Assembly: GCA_020859725.1 (NCBI GenBank)
Contig: JAJBVR010000109.1
Coordinates: 1 to 5,010, forward strand
From: Clostridiales bacterium
GTDB lineage: Bacteria; Bacillota; Clostridia; Oscillospirales; Acutalibacteraceae
DNA length: 5,010 nucleotides
Direction: 5' to 3'
Part shown: positions 1 through 5,010 of the stretch, piece by piece
Layout: each line of letters begins with the position of its first letter
Position numbering within the stretch: the stretch's first letter is position 1
Notes under the pieces: generated by a model
The model's input: the letters and a program-made list of their open reading frames with translations, nothing else
What the model was told of the DNA's origin: nothing
Databases searched by the model: none
Translations under genes and position numbers: made by a program

Positions 1-75
1 CTTATATAATTCTACTATAGTTTGTGTGCAAAATCAATAAAATGATAAAATTATAGTGCATTCTGATTTTGAATA

Positions 76-89
76 TGCTATTATATAAT
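76..89 (+). promoter_or_regulatory. possible promoter -10 region for the DUF3048 gene
   Basis: The stretch contains TG-N-TATTAT (76-84), which fits an extended -10 element, overlapping a perfect TATAAT at 84-89. No good -35 box is seen at the usual distance: the hexamer at 61-66 is TTCTGA, a weak match. The region is AT-rich, so chance matches are likely. Its position 37-50 bases upstream of the GTG start at 126 is sensible. Confidence 0.3.
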
Positions 90-110
90 AAAATTATGAA
101 TATTGTTTGA

Positions 111-115
111 AAGGA
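111..115 (+). promoter_or_regulatory. ribosome binding site (AAGGA) for the GTG start at 126
   Basis: AAGGA lies 10 bases upstream of GTG 126. It supports translation beginning at this GTG, so that the acidic N-terminal region is really translated and is not upstream non-coding DNA. Confidence 0.6.
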
Positions 116-125
116 TATATTATAA

Positions 126-308
126 GTGAATAATGACGAAGAAATAGATAAAATTTTAAATGAAATCAATAAAAATAAATCATCATCCGATGTTTCCGAA
201 AAATCAGACGCTGCTGAAGATGTTGGAAAAAACGATGAAAAAGATAAAAATGAAAACAATCTTTCGGATGAAAAAGAAATAAACGAAGAAACAAAAAAAT
301 GTAATTGA
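126..308 (+). CDS. N-terminal acidic fragment of the DUF3048 protein
   Basis: This is the first open piece of the broken DUF3048 gene: 60 residues from GTG 126 to TGA 306. It is very rich in Asp, Glu, Lys, Asn and Ser, has no hydrophobic stretch and no cysteine except in the last residues after the shift. The final Cys-Asn comes from reading past the A7 tract at 293-299 in the wrong frame. With six A residues, the reading continues as KNVIENNDTSGGFGVDDYVE and keeps the same acidic style until the membrane helix. It could instead be a separate small acidic protein if the real DUF3048 start is ATG 370, but the matching composition across the tract argues against that. Confidence 0.6.
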   Translation: MNNDEEIDKILNEINKNKSSSDVSEKSDAAEDVGKNDEKDKNENNLSDEKEINEETKKCN

Positions 309-357
309 AAATAATGATACAAGCGGAGGATTCGGTGTTGATGATTATGTTGAATCC

Positions 358-372
358 GAGGAGGAACCTATG
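358..372 (+). promoter_or_regulatory. possible internal Shine-Dalgarno and ATG start before the membrane helix
   Basis: GAGGAGG at 358-364 sits five bases before ATG 370, which would begin MNNFGKKG followed directly by the membrane helix, once the A6 tract at 384-389 is read as A7. This would give a conventional short cytoplasmic end and a signal-anchor. The same bases also encode the acidic Glu-Ser-Glu-Glu-Glu run of the longer reading, since GAG/GAA codons mimic a Shine-Dalgarno site, so this may be coincidence. Confidence 0.3.
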
Positions 373-455
373 AATAATTTCGGAAAAAAGGCATTATTAC
401 AGCGGCTGTTGCCGTCGTTGTTATTATAGCGATTGCGGCGGGAGTATATTTCGGC

Positions 456-1001
456 GTGTTTTATAAAAAAGAAGAGCCGACTACAACCTCATCCTCAACA
501 ATCACAACCACCAAAGCTCCCGTTGCCGTAAAAAATCCTCTTACCGGTGAGGCGGGATATAACGAATCGGCTAAGGGCAGGCGTCCGATCGCGGTTGTTG
601 TTGAAAATTCGCCTCAGGCGCGCCCGCAGTATAATATGGATACTCCCGATATTATAGTAGAGGGTGAAGTTGAGGGCGGAATAACCCGTATGCTTTGGCT
701 TTATTCTGATATGACGGCGCTGCCGGAGCAAGTTGGTCCAACCCGTTCCGCCAGGCCATGCTTTGTTAAATTTTCGGAATTTTTTGATTCGATTTTCGTT
801 CATTTCGGAGAAAGTCACAGCAAAGGCGATTATACCGGCGCGGACGAGGTTATAGAAAAAGATAACGTTGATAATATAAACGGGATGAAAGTATCGTCCT
901 GCTTTACACGTACAAAGGATAAGGCAAGCCCGCACAATGCCGTACTTCTGGGAAGCGAGCTTGTAAATGCAATAGAAAAAAGAATTACAGAACCGATTTG
1001 A
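456..1001 (+). CDS. DUF3048 N-terminal domain fragment
   Basis: This is the middle piece of the broken DUF3048 gene. The GTG at 456 is only the first start-like codon; the frame is open back to 378 and encodes the membrane helix GIITAAVAVVVIIAIAAG, so 456 is not a true start. Visible family features in order are the Thr/Ser linker, NPLTGE, GRRPIAVVVEN, ARPQYNMDTPDIIVE, VEGGITRML, VGPTRSARPCFVKF, a FDSIFVHFGES segment and FTRTKDKASPHNAVL. The last residues (RITEPI) are out of frame: after the A6 tract at 976-981, one more A would give EKKNYRTDLKNDSF, which joins smoothly to the next piece. The domain is expected outside the membrane. Its biochemical function is unknown. Confidence 0.8.
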   Translation: MFYKKEEPTTTSSSTITTTKAPVAVKNPLTGEAGYNESAKGRRPIAVVVENSPQARPQYNMDTPDIIVEGEVEGGITRMLWLYSDMTALPEQVGPTRSARPCFVKFSEFFDSIFVHFGESHSKGDYTGADEVIEKDNVDNINGMKVSSCFTRTKDKASPHNAVLLGSELVNAIEKRITEPI

Positions 1002-1492
1002 AAAACGATTCCTTTACCCGGCTTAGTTTTAATGATAAAACAGCTTCTTTGTCCGGCACGGTGTGTAATACCGTAAAAGCAAAGGTTTCCTCCAGAAGTG
1101 ATGTTCATACCCTTACATATGATGAAAGCAAAAAGGTTTATGTTAATTCCTCAAGCTATGGGCAGGAAGTTTTCTTTACAAATGTTATTGTTATGTTCGC
1201 TGATACCGAATATGTAAAGAAAGAAAATTATAAAACAGCCGGAAATACGGAAACATATTGTGATTATAGTTTTACAAGCGGCACAGGCAAGCTTGCTTCC
1301 GCCGGAAGTATAGTTGATTTTAACTGGAAAAATGAAAACGGAACGCTTGTGCTTACCGATTCTCAAGGAAACGCGCTAAAGCTTAATCCGGGAAAAAGCT
1401 GGATTTGCCTTGCTTCCGATAATAACGGCGGCAGTGTTGAATTTCAAAACTGTTTCTTGGAGATTTATTTGAAAATAATAATTAACTTTTAA
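998..1492 (+). CDS. DUF3048 C-terminal domain fragment
   Basis: This is the last piece of the broken DUF3048 gene. The TTG at 998 is not a credible start: it has no ribosome binding site and the frame is coding upstream to the A6 tract at 976-981. The sequence is beta-rich and matches the family C-terminal domain: a Tyr-Asp-Glu region (LTYDESKKVYV), FFTNVIVMFADTEYV, TSGTGKLASAGSIVDFNWK, then the hallmark ending GNALKLNPGKSWICL. The tail after GGSVEFQ is uncertain: in this frame it ends NCFLEIYLKIIINF, but one extra A in the A4 run at 1446-1449 would give KLFLGDLFENNN with a TAA at 1483-1485, which looks more like a normal hydrophilic C-terminus. Confidence 0.8.
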   Translation: MKNDSFTRLSFNDKTASLSGTVCNTVKAKVSSRSDVHTLTYDESKKVYVNSSSYGQEVFFTNVIVMFADTEYVKKENYKTAGNTETYCDYSFTSGTGKLASAGSIVDFNWKNENGTLVLTDSQGNALKLNPGKSWICLASDNNGGSVEFQNCFLEIYLKIIINF

Positions 1493-1545
1493 TTATTTAA
1501 TATTTAATCCCTGAAATCATATTTGCTGTTTGGGAGGCGTTATAT

Positions 1546-2673
1546 ATGATATTCAATAAAAACGGTAAATTTAAAATAATGCAGATTACGGATATGCAGG
1601 AAATACCTTCTGTTTCTCCGGATACAATAAGCCTTTTGGAAGCCGCTGTTGAAGCGGAAAAACCTGATTTGGTAGTTTATACTGGCGATCAGATAAAGGG
1701 CTACGGAGTAACATATAAGGGAAAAGGCAAGGAGTTGGAAAACGCTGTTGCAAAAACCATAAAAACTTTGCTTGAGCCTGTTACAAAAAGGAATATACCT
1801 TTCGCCGTTACATTCGGAAATCATGACAGGCAGGTTGGAATTTCAAATAAAGACCAATTTAACAATATTTATAAAAAGCTTCCTAACTGCATAGGGGAGC
1901 AGGCAGAGGGCATAGACGGCGGCGGAACATGCGCTGTTCCGGTAAAAGCGTCTGACGGCTCCGGGAAAGATGTGTTTAACCTTTATCTGTTTGACAGCGG
2001 CACAGACGCCAAAGGCGGAGGCTATGAACCGTTTGACCCTGAGATTATAAAATGGTACAAAAAGAAAAGAGAAGAGCTTAAGGAGAAGAACGGCGGATAT
2101 GTTCCGTCAATAGTTTTTCAGCACATTCCCATGTGCGAATATTATAATGTTTTAAAGCGCGTAAAAAAAAGTGAAAAGGGCGCGGTGCGGGCGTTCAGAA
2201 CCCATAAAAACGAATACTATAAGCTTGGGGATACATGTTCGGCAGATGATATATTTTTAGAACCTCCTTCAATTTCCAATTCAAATACCGGTGAGTTTGG
2301 CGCTCTTTCCGAAAAGGGCGATATTTTGGCTGTTTTTGTAGGCCACGACCATAAAAACAGCTTTGTGGGCAGATATAAAAATGTTGATTTGGGATTTACT
2401 CAGTCTAGCGGCTTTAATGTTTACGGAAACAGAACAAAACGCGGTGTTCGTATTATTACGATTGATGAAAAAAATCCGTCTTCATATGAAACGTACACAA
2501 GAACTTTTGATGAGCTTGTGGGCTCCAAGGTAAGCAAACCCATATATGATTATATTTCAAGCAAAACACCGGAAACCGTTGACGCGGCAATCCCAATGAT
2601 AGAAAAGGCTGTTGCCGCCATAGCGGCAGCGGCGGTTGGTATTTTTATAATTATTAAATTATTGAATAGTTAG
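1546..2673 (+). CDS. calcineurin-like metallophosphoesterase with C-terminal membrane helix
   Basis: This is an intact 375-residue gene with GGGAGG (1532-1537) eight bases before ATG 1546. It carries the ordered motifs of the metallophosphoesterase superfamily, which binds two metal ions and hydrolyses phosphomono- or diesters: D16-x-Q18 (ITDMQ), G47-D48-Q (VVYTGDQ), G91-N-H-D94 (TFGNHDR), H193 (FQHIP) and G266-H-D-H269 (VFVGHDH). The first motif has Gln where many members have His. There is no N-terminal signal peptide. The C-terminal residues from about 353 to 372 form an Ala/Ile-rich membrane helix ending KLLNS, which suggests a tail-anchored enzyme facing the cytoplasm (inference). The substrate cannot be read from sequence. 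It is followed after 16 bases by the GtrA gene and is probably co-transcribed with it. In-frame A8 (2163-2170) and A7 (2468-2474) tracts are undisturbed. Confidence 0.9.
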   Translation: MIFNKNGKFKIMQITDMQEIPSVSPDTISLLEAAVEAEKPDLVVYTGDQIKGYGVTYKGKGKELENAVAKTIKTLLEPVTKRNIPFAVTFGNHDRQVGISNKDQFNNIYKKLPNCIGEQAEGIDGGGTCAVPVKASDGSGKDVFNLYLFDSGTDAKGGGYEPFDPEIIKWYKKKREELKEKNGGYVPSIVFQHIPMCEYYNVLKRVKKSEKGAVRAFRTHKNEYYKLGDTCSADDIFLEPPSISNSNTGEFGALSEKGDILAVFVGHDHKNSFVGRYKNVDLGFTQSSGFNVYGNRTKRGVRIITIDEKNPSSYETYTRTFDELVGSKVSKPIYDYISSKTPETVDAAIPMIEKAVAAIAAAAVGIFIIIKLLNS

Positions 2674-2689
2674 AAAGGCGGCTGTTTGT

Positions 2690-3229
2690 ATGGGCGGAAA
2701 TAAAAACGGATTTTCAAAATGGATCGAAAAGCACTCTGAAATATGGAAGTTTATTAAATTTGCCATAGCAGGCGGCGGTTCTTCGGCAATAGAATTAGTA
2801 GTTCATATGATTTTGCTGAATTTCGTTTTCGCCGGGCTTACCGGTCAGCCGATTGTTAACAGCGCTCTTAATATGATAGGCATAACTTCAAGGGGCTATT
2901 TATATACATATCTTATTTCAACTACAATCGGATACGCTATTGCCTTTGTAATAAACAGAAAGGTAACTTTTAAGGCAGACGCCAATCCCACAGTCAGTAT
3001 GATTTTATATGTCGTTATGGTGGTGATTACCATTTTTGCAAACGGCTGGATAGGTTCCGCGATGACCACCTTTGCACAGGCTCATAATCTTACGGGGAAT
3101 TTCTGGGATTTGGTTATAAAAATTATAGGAATGGCTGTTCCCACTTTATGGACTTATCCCTGCAACAGATTTATTATTCACAGAAAAAAGAAACCAAGTC
3201 CGGATAATGAAAAATTATTTGTCAAATAA
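2690..3229 (+). CDS. GtrA-family membrane protein
   Basis: This is an intact 179-residue polytopic membrane protein. AAAGG at 2674-2678, directly after the upstream stop codon, lies 11 bases before ATG 2690. Four membrane helices are visible at about residues 21-48, 70-88, 102-126 and 139-160. The typical start FIKFAIAGGGSSAIEL, the helix-2 end GYAIAFVINRKVTF and the C-terminal WTYPCNRFIIHRKKK match the GtrA family. GtrA-like proteins are thought to move undecaprenyl-phosphate-linked sugars across the membrane for glycosylation of cell-wall polymers; this role is known for some members and is inferred here. The loop after helix 1 (residues 49-68) is longer than in compact members. No glycosyltransferase partner lies in the window. 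A strong hairpin terminator follows 37 bases after the stop. Confidence 0.9.
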   Translation: MGGNKNGFSKWIEKHSEIWKFIKFAIAGGGSSAIELVVHMILLNFVFAGLTGQPIVNSALNMIGITSRGYLYTYLISTTIGYAIAFVINRKVTFKADANPTVSMILYVVMVVITIFANGWIGSAMTTFAQAHNLTGNFWDLVIKIIGMAVPTLWTYPCNRFIIHRKKKPSPDNEKLFVK

Positions 3230-3266
3230 GAAAATTAAATATCTTAAAGTAAAATAAAAACGGTAT

Positions 3267-3303
3267 AAAAACCGCGGCGCAAAATAATCGCGCCGCGGTT
3301 TTT
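3267..3303. terminator. bidirectional intrinsic terminator between converging genes
   Basis: A perfect 14-base inverted repeat, AAAAACCGCGGCGC (3267-3280) and GCGCCGCGGTTTTT (3290-3303), flanks a 9-base loop. The GC-rich stem is followed by T5 on both strands because the arms begin with A5 and end with T5. It lies 37 bases after the GtrA stop on the plus strand and 26 bases after the minus-strand gene's stop, so it can end transcription from both sides. Confidence 0.93.
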
Positions 3304-3329
3304 ATTTATAAATTTATCAGCGTAACAGC

Positions 3330-3773
3330 TTATATATTTATTATATTAATTCCCTTTTTAACTTTGTATTTTTCAGAATTAAAAGCTACTATTCCACTGC
3401 TTTCTGCCCGAACAACCAAAACGCTCGGTTCATCACCCATTGAGATATATCCGCTTTCGGATTTTTTGCAGCCGTAAAGCAATTCTTTTCCGTTTTCAAA
3501 ATGAATAAATGCTTTTTTCAGCACGGTTTCTTCCATGCATTTGAAATGTTCGTTAACATCATTGTCACACGAACCGCCGTAATCGGATGAATGCCTTCCG
3601 GGAAGCCTGTTGAAATTACGTATATATTGAAACACAAATTTTTTAGGATTGCATTTGTACCAATCTGAAATTGTAGGCAAATATTCCTCTCCTATTATAA
3701 CCTCTTCAAAATCATAACCCCTTTTGTTTTCAGACGGCACCATTTTTTTGCCTTTTATGCACGATATGCCCAT
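3330..3773 (-). CDS. C-terminal fragment of the six-hairpin-like protein
   Basis: This piece has 147 residues. The ATG at 3773 is probably not a real start: no Shine-Dalgarno site precedes it, and the upstream codons of another frame code for the same protein. It begins in a variable loop, then GEEYLPTISDWYKCNPKKF, then GGSCDNDVNEHFKCMEETVL, and ends in short beta strands (SVLVVRAESSGIVAF, SEKYKVKKGINI) typical of a small C-terminal sandwich. The stop is 26 bases from the terminator hairpin. Function unknown beyond the parent protein. Confidence 0.65.
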   Translation of the reverse strand: MGISCIKGKKMVPSENKRGYDFEEVIIGEEYLPTISDWYKCNPKKFVFQYIRNFNRLPGRHSSDYGGSCDNDVNEHFKCMEETVLKKAFIHFENGKELLYGCKKSESGYISMGDEPSVLVVRAESSGIVAFNSEKYKVKKGINIINI

Positions 3774-4057
3774 CTAAGAACGCCTTCATCATCAATGCAC
3801 TGTGCACAGGCTCCCATCGTATCCATAGTGTCCTTAAGATATTCGGCTTTTCCCGTAAGCAAATACAAATAATATGCAGCGTATATTTTCCAGGAAGTCC
3901 ATCCGTGGGGAGAATTAAGCATATTTGAATTAAAGTTTATATCGTATCTTGCCTCCCAAAATCTAAGTGTGCAGCCTCTTATTCTTGCGTCCGGCGCAAA
4001 TATTTGCTCAAGGCATTTGTGCTTTTTTAAAATATATTCGGCAGATTGTGTAAGCTC
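3755..4057 (-). CDS. internal fragment of the six-hairpin-like protein (no start codon of its own)
   Basis: This frame is open for 100 residues from the poly-T tract at 4058-4065 down to a TAA at 3757-3755. It begins ELTQSAEYILKKHKC and includes IRGCTLRFWEARYDI, SPHGWTSWKIYAAYYLYLLTG and MGACAQCIDDEGVLRW. It links the pieces on either side: removing one base from the T8 tract joins SLKK to ELTQ. The aromatic-rich PHGWTSW segment looks like part of a substrate groove in an alpha/alpha-barrel (inference). It has no plausible start and would be missed by automatic gene callers. Confidence 0.65.
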   Translation of the reverse strand, partial: ELTQSAEYILKKHKCLEQIFAPDARIRGCTLRFWEARYDINFNSNMLNSPHGWTSWKIYAAYYLYLLTGKAEYLKDTMDTMGACAQCIDDEGVLRWAYRA

Positions 4058-4466
4058 TTTTTTTTAATGAATAATTTTCTGTGTTAAGCGCGAAATAAGC
4101 AAGCTGAAGCGCTTCGCAGGAAATCATTCCGTCCTCAAATGTCATATCTCCCTCTGTTTGAATATTGTCTAAAAGGCTGTTTAAATTTAAAACTGCCCGT
4201 TCGGCGCTTTTATAATGCTTTAAAAAGCGAATTTCCAGACCGGCAGATTTTTCGCAAAGCGCAAGATCAAGCAGTGATTTCGCAGGGTATATAACGCATG
4301 TGTAGTGTGTTGAGTGCGAGTAAAAAGCTCCGTCGCTTTTCTGCAATGAAATAAGCTGGTTGGAAAGTATATCCGCGCTGTTAAGATATTTGATATTGCT
4401 TGTAAGCTTGTAAAATTCCGCAAGCAGTGAAATGAGGCAGGATATATTTTGAAGTCTTTCAGGCAA
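4008..4466 (-). CDS. central helical fragment of the six-hairpin-like protein
   Basis: The TTG at 4466 is only the first start-like codon; the frame is open and coding back to the A6 tract at 4587-4592, where one extra A joins it to the upstream piece (SWYGFFTIAAYAKLIKDDEY). It is almost wholly helical, with repeat-like units such as LISLLAEFYKLTSNIKYLNSA, SLQKSDGAFYSHS and ALQLAYFALNTENYS. The final residues from about RAYTICRIYF onward are out of frame, because the T8 tract at 4058-4065 carries one base too many. Confidence 0.65.
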   Translation of the reverse strand: MPERLQNISCLISLLAEFYKLTSNIKYLNSADILSNQLISLQKSDGAFYSHSTHYTCVIYPAKSLLDLALCEKSAGLEIRFLKHYKSAERAVLNLNSLLDNIQTEGDMTFEDGMISCEALQLAYFALNTENYSLKKRAYTICRIYFKKAQMP

Positions 4467-4579
4467 AGCACGCTTTTTTAGCTTTCCGGATTTTTTAGTG
4501 TTGAATTTAAAAAAATCATTAAATTTATTTGTGATTTTTTCAGTATATTCATCATCTTTAATTAATTTTGCATAAGCGG

Positions 4580-4981
4580 CTATTGTAAAAAACCATACCA
4601 GCTTTCAGTGTGAGTTCCTGATTTCTGCTGGCATTTTTCGGCATGTTTTGCTGCGCGTTCAAGATAAAAGCTCCAGGGTTTTCGGTAATACAAACGTGTG
4701 CGAGCGGTTTTTTCATTTTCAAATTTTACATCACATCTGCCGTTTTTATTTATTATTTTGTATTTGCTTTTTATCAACGAAATCGGTTTTTCCCATTCTT
4801 CAAGAGTATATTTTTCAAATTCGCATACTACTATATTTGAATGCCTGAAAACAAAATCGGCAAGCTCTTTTCGGCTTTTAACGGGTTCTATGAAAATTTC
4901 ATATGTATATTCACCCGCGGAAAGGCAGCCTTCCGGAGCGGGATGACTTTTTGGCTGGGTGAATATACAATGTAAGTGCAA
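4580..4981 (-). CDS. upstream beta-rich fragment of the six-hairpin-like protein
   Basis: This piece has 133 residues, with a non-genuine TTG start at 4981 that directly follows an in-frame TGA at 4987-4985. From KSHPAPEGCLSAGEYTYEIF onward it looks like a beta domain, followed by the first barrel helices (RKPWSFYLERAAKHAEKC, THTESWYGF). The last two residues before the TAG are out of frame because of the A6 tract at 4587-4592. The true frame upstream of about 4948 is unclear. Two other frames are open from 5010 to that point, so the protein continues off the window. Confidence 0.6.
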   Translation of the reverse strand: MHLHCIFTQPKSHPAPEGCLSAGEYTYEIFIEPVKSRKELADFVFRHSNIVVCEFEKYTLEEWEKPISLIKSKYKIINKNGRCDVKFENEKTARTRLYYRKPWSFYLERAAKHAEKCQQKSGTHTESWYGFLQ

Positions 4982-5010
4982 CAGTCAAAAAGACGAAAAA
5001 GAATGACTCA

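Larger units (their letters stand above)
126..1492 (+). pseudogene. DUF3048 (YerB-like) membrane-anchored protein, frame-broken at poly-A tracts
   Basis: This span reads as one gene if three A-tracts are adjusted: 293-299 has one A too many, and 384-389 and 976-981 each have one too few. The reconstructed product is about 455 residues. Residues 1-88 are a Lys/Glu/Asp/Asn-rich, probably cytoplasmic, tail. Residues 89-113 are a membrane helix (GIITAAVAVVV...). A Thr/Ser linker follows, then the DUF3048 N-terminal domain starting at NPLTGE with RRPIAVVVEN, ARPQ, VEGGITR and GPTRSARPCFV, and finally the DUF3048 C-terminal domain ending near LNPGKSW. Members of this family, including Bacillus YerB, are usually surface lipoproteins of unknown biochemical role; here a transmembrane helix replaces the lipobox. 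The frames fit family motifs on both sides of each tract, so one ancestral gene is clear. Whether the breaks are sequencing errors or real mutations cannot be told from the sequence. Confidence 0.85.
3330..5010 (-). pseudogene. large six-hairpin-like (carbohydrate-active-like) protein, frame-broken, 5' end outside window
   Basis: Four open pieces on the minus strand join into one protein of about 560 visible residues when one-base shifts are allowed at 4587-4592 (one A too few on the plus strand), 4058-4065 (one T too many), within 3755-3776, and probably near 4948-4987. The order is a beta-rich part (HPAPEG, AGEYTYEIFIEP), a helical part with repeated aromatic-rich helix pairs (SWYGFF, DGAFYSHSTHYT, FEDGMISCEALQLAYFAL, NSPHGWTSWKIYAAYYLYLLTG) and a beta-rich tail. 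This pattern resembles alpha/alpha-barrel glycosidases and polysaccharide lyases, but the exact family is not recognised and no catalytic residues can be assigned. No signal peptide can be checked because the start lies beyond 5010. The gene may be really decayed, or the contig may carry homopolymer errors. Confidence 0.7.

Noticed and set aside
495..935. Minus-strand open frame of 146 residues opposite the DUF3048 gene
   Set aside because: It lies fully antisense to clear DUF3048 motifs, has low-complexity Arg/Ile/Asn-rich content and shows no family features; it is a shadow frame. The same applies to minus-strand frames at 2-322, 830-1108, 1151-1366 and 1540-1824.
306..1001. TGA recoding (stop read as an amino acid) as the cause of the breaks at 306 and 999
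   Set aside because: Reading through in frame at 306 hits a TAA at 312-314, and reading through at 999 loses all DUF3048 similarity. The family motifs resume in other frames, so these are frame shifts, not recoded stops.
1477..1497. AT-only inverted repeat after the DUF3048 gene (9-base arms, 3-base loop)
   Set aside because: The stem has only A-T pairs and no following T-run, in a very AT-rich stretch; it is too weak to call a terminator.
4220..4471. Second minus-strand frame overlapping the six-hairpin-like gene
   Set aside because: The other frame over the same bases joins the upstream and downstream pieces into one protein; this one does not and is a shadow.
4643..4946. Three short plus-strand open frames rich in Phe and Ile
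   Set aside because: They are antisense to the minus-strand gene, overlap one another and have no ribosome binding sites. Their hydrophobic look comes from the complement of Lys/Glu codons.
1..5010. Insertion sequence, CRISPR array, tRNA or rRNA
   Set aside because: No transposase motifs, regularly spaced repeats, cloverleaf with conserved arm sequences or rRNA-like stretches were seen on either strand.

Overview
The window looks like chromosomal DNA from a low-to-moderate GC Gram-positive bacterium of the class Clostridia, probably a gut-type Oscillospiraceae/Ruminococcaceae relative. This is inferred from the AT-rich, A-tract-rich coding style, the GGAGG-like Shine-Dalgarno sites, and the families present (a membrane-anchored DUF3048/YerB protein, a calcineurin-like metallophosphoesterase and a GtrA protein). 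I see no mobile element, CRISPR array, tRNA or rRNA.

Layout. Positions 1-125 are an AT-rich leader with a possible promoter and a good ribosome binding site. Positions 126-1492 (+) hold one DUF3048 gene that is split into three open pieces by at least three one-base length differences in poly-A tracts (293-299, 384-389, 976-981). When the frame is followed across the tracts, a coherent protein of about 455 residues appears: an acidic cytoplasmic tail, one membrane helix, a Thr/Ser linker and the two DUF3048 domains. Positions 1546-2673 (+) encode an intact metallophosphoesterase with a C-terminal membrane helix. Positions 2690-3229 (+), 16 bases further on, encode an intact GtrA-family membrane protein. 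A strong, nearly symmetrical hairpin at 3267-3303 lies between converging genes and can terminate both strands.

Positions 3330-5010 (-) hold most of a second large gene. Its 5' end is outside the window, and it is also broken into pieces by one-base shifts (4058-4065, 4587-4592, a point within 3755-3776, and one near 4948-4987). Rejoined, it encodes about 560 residues: a beta-rich N-terminal part, then a long helical, probably alpha/alpha-barrel (six-hairpin) carbohydrate-active-like region, then a small beta-rich C-terminal region. I do not recognise the exact family.

The two middle genes form a tight pair and may act on the cell envelope (GtrA proteins move lipid-linked sugars; DUF3048 proteins are surface-anchored). 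The most notable feature is that two genes are repeatedly frameshifted while the two between them are clean, although the clean ones contain A7 and A8 tracts. The simplest reading is homopolymer sequencing or assembly error; real decay or slippage-based expression cannot be excluded from sequence alone. I found no convincing new biological system here.
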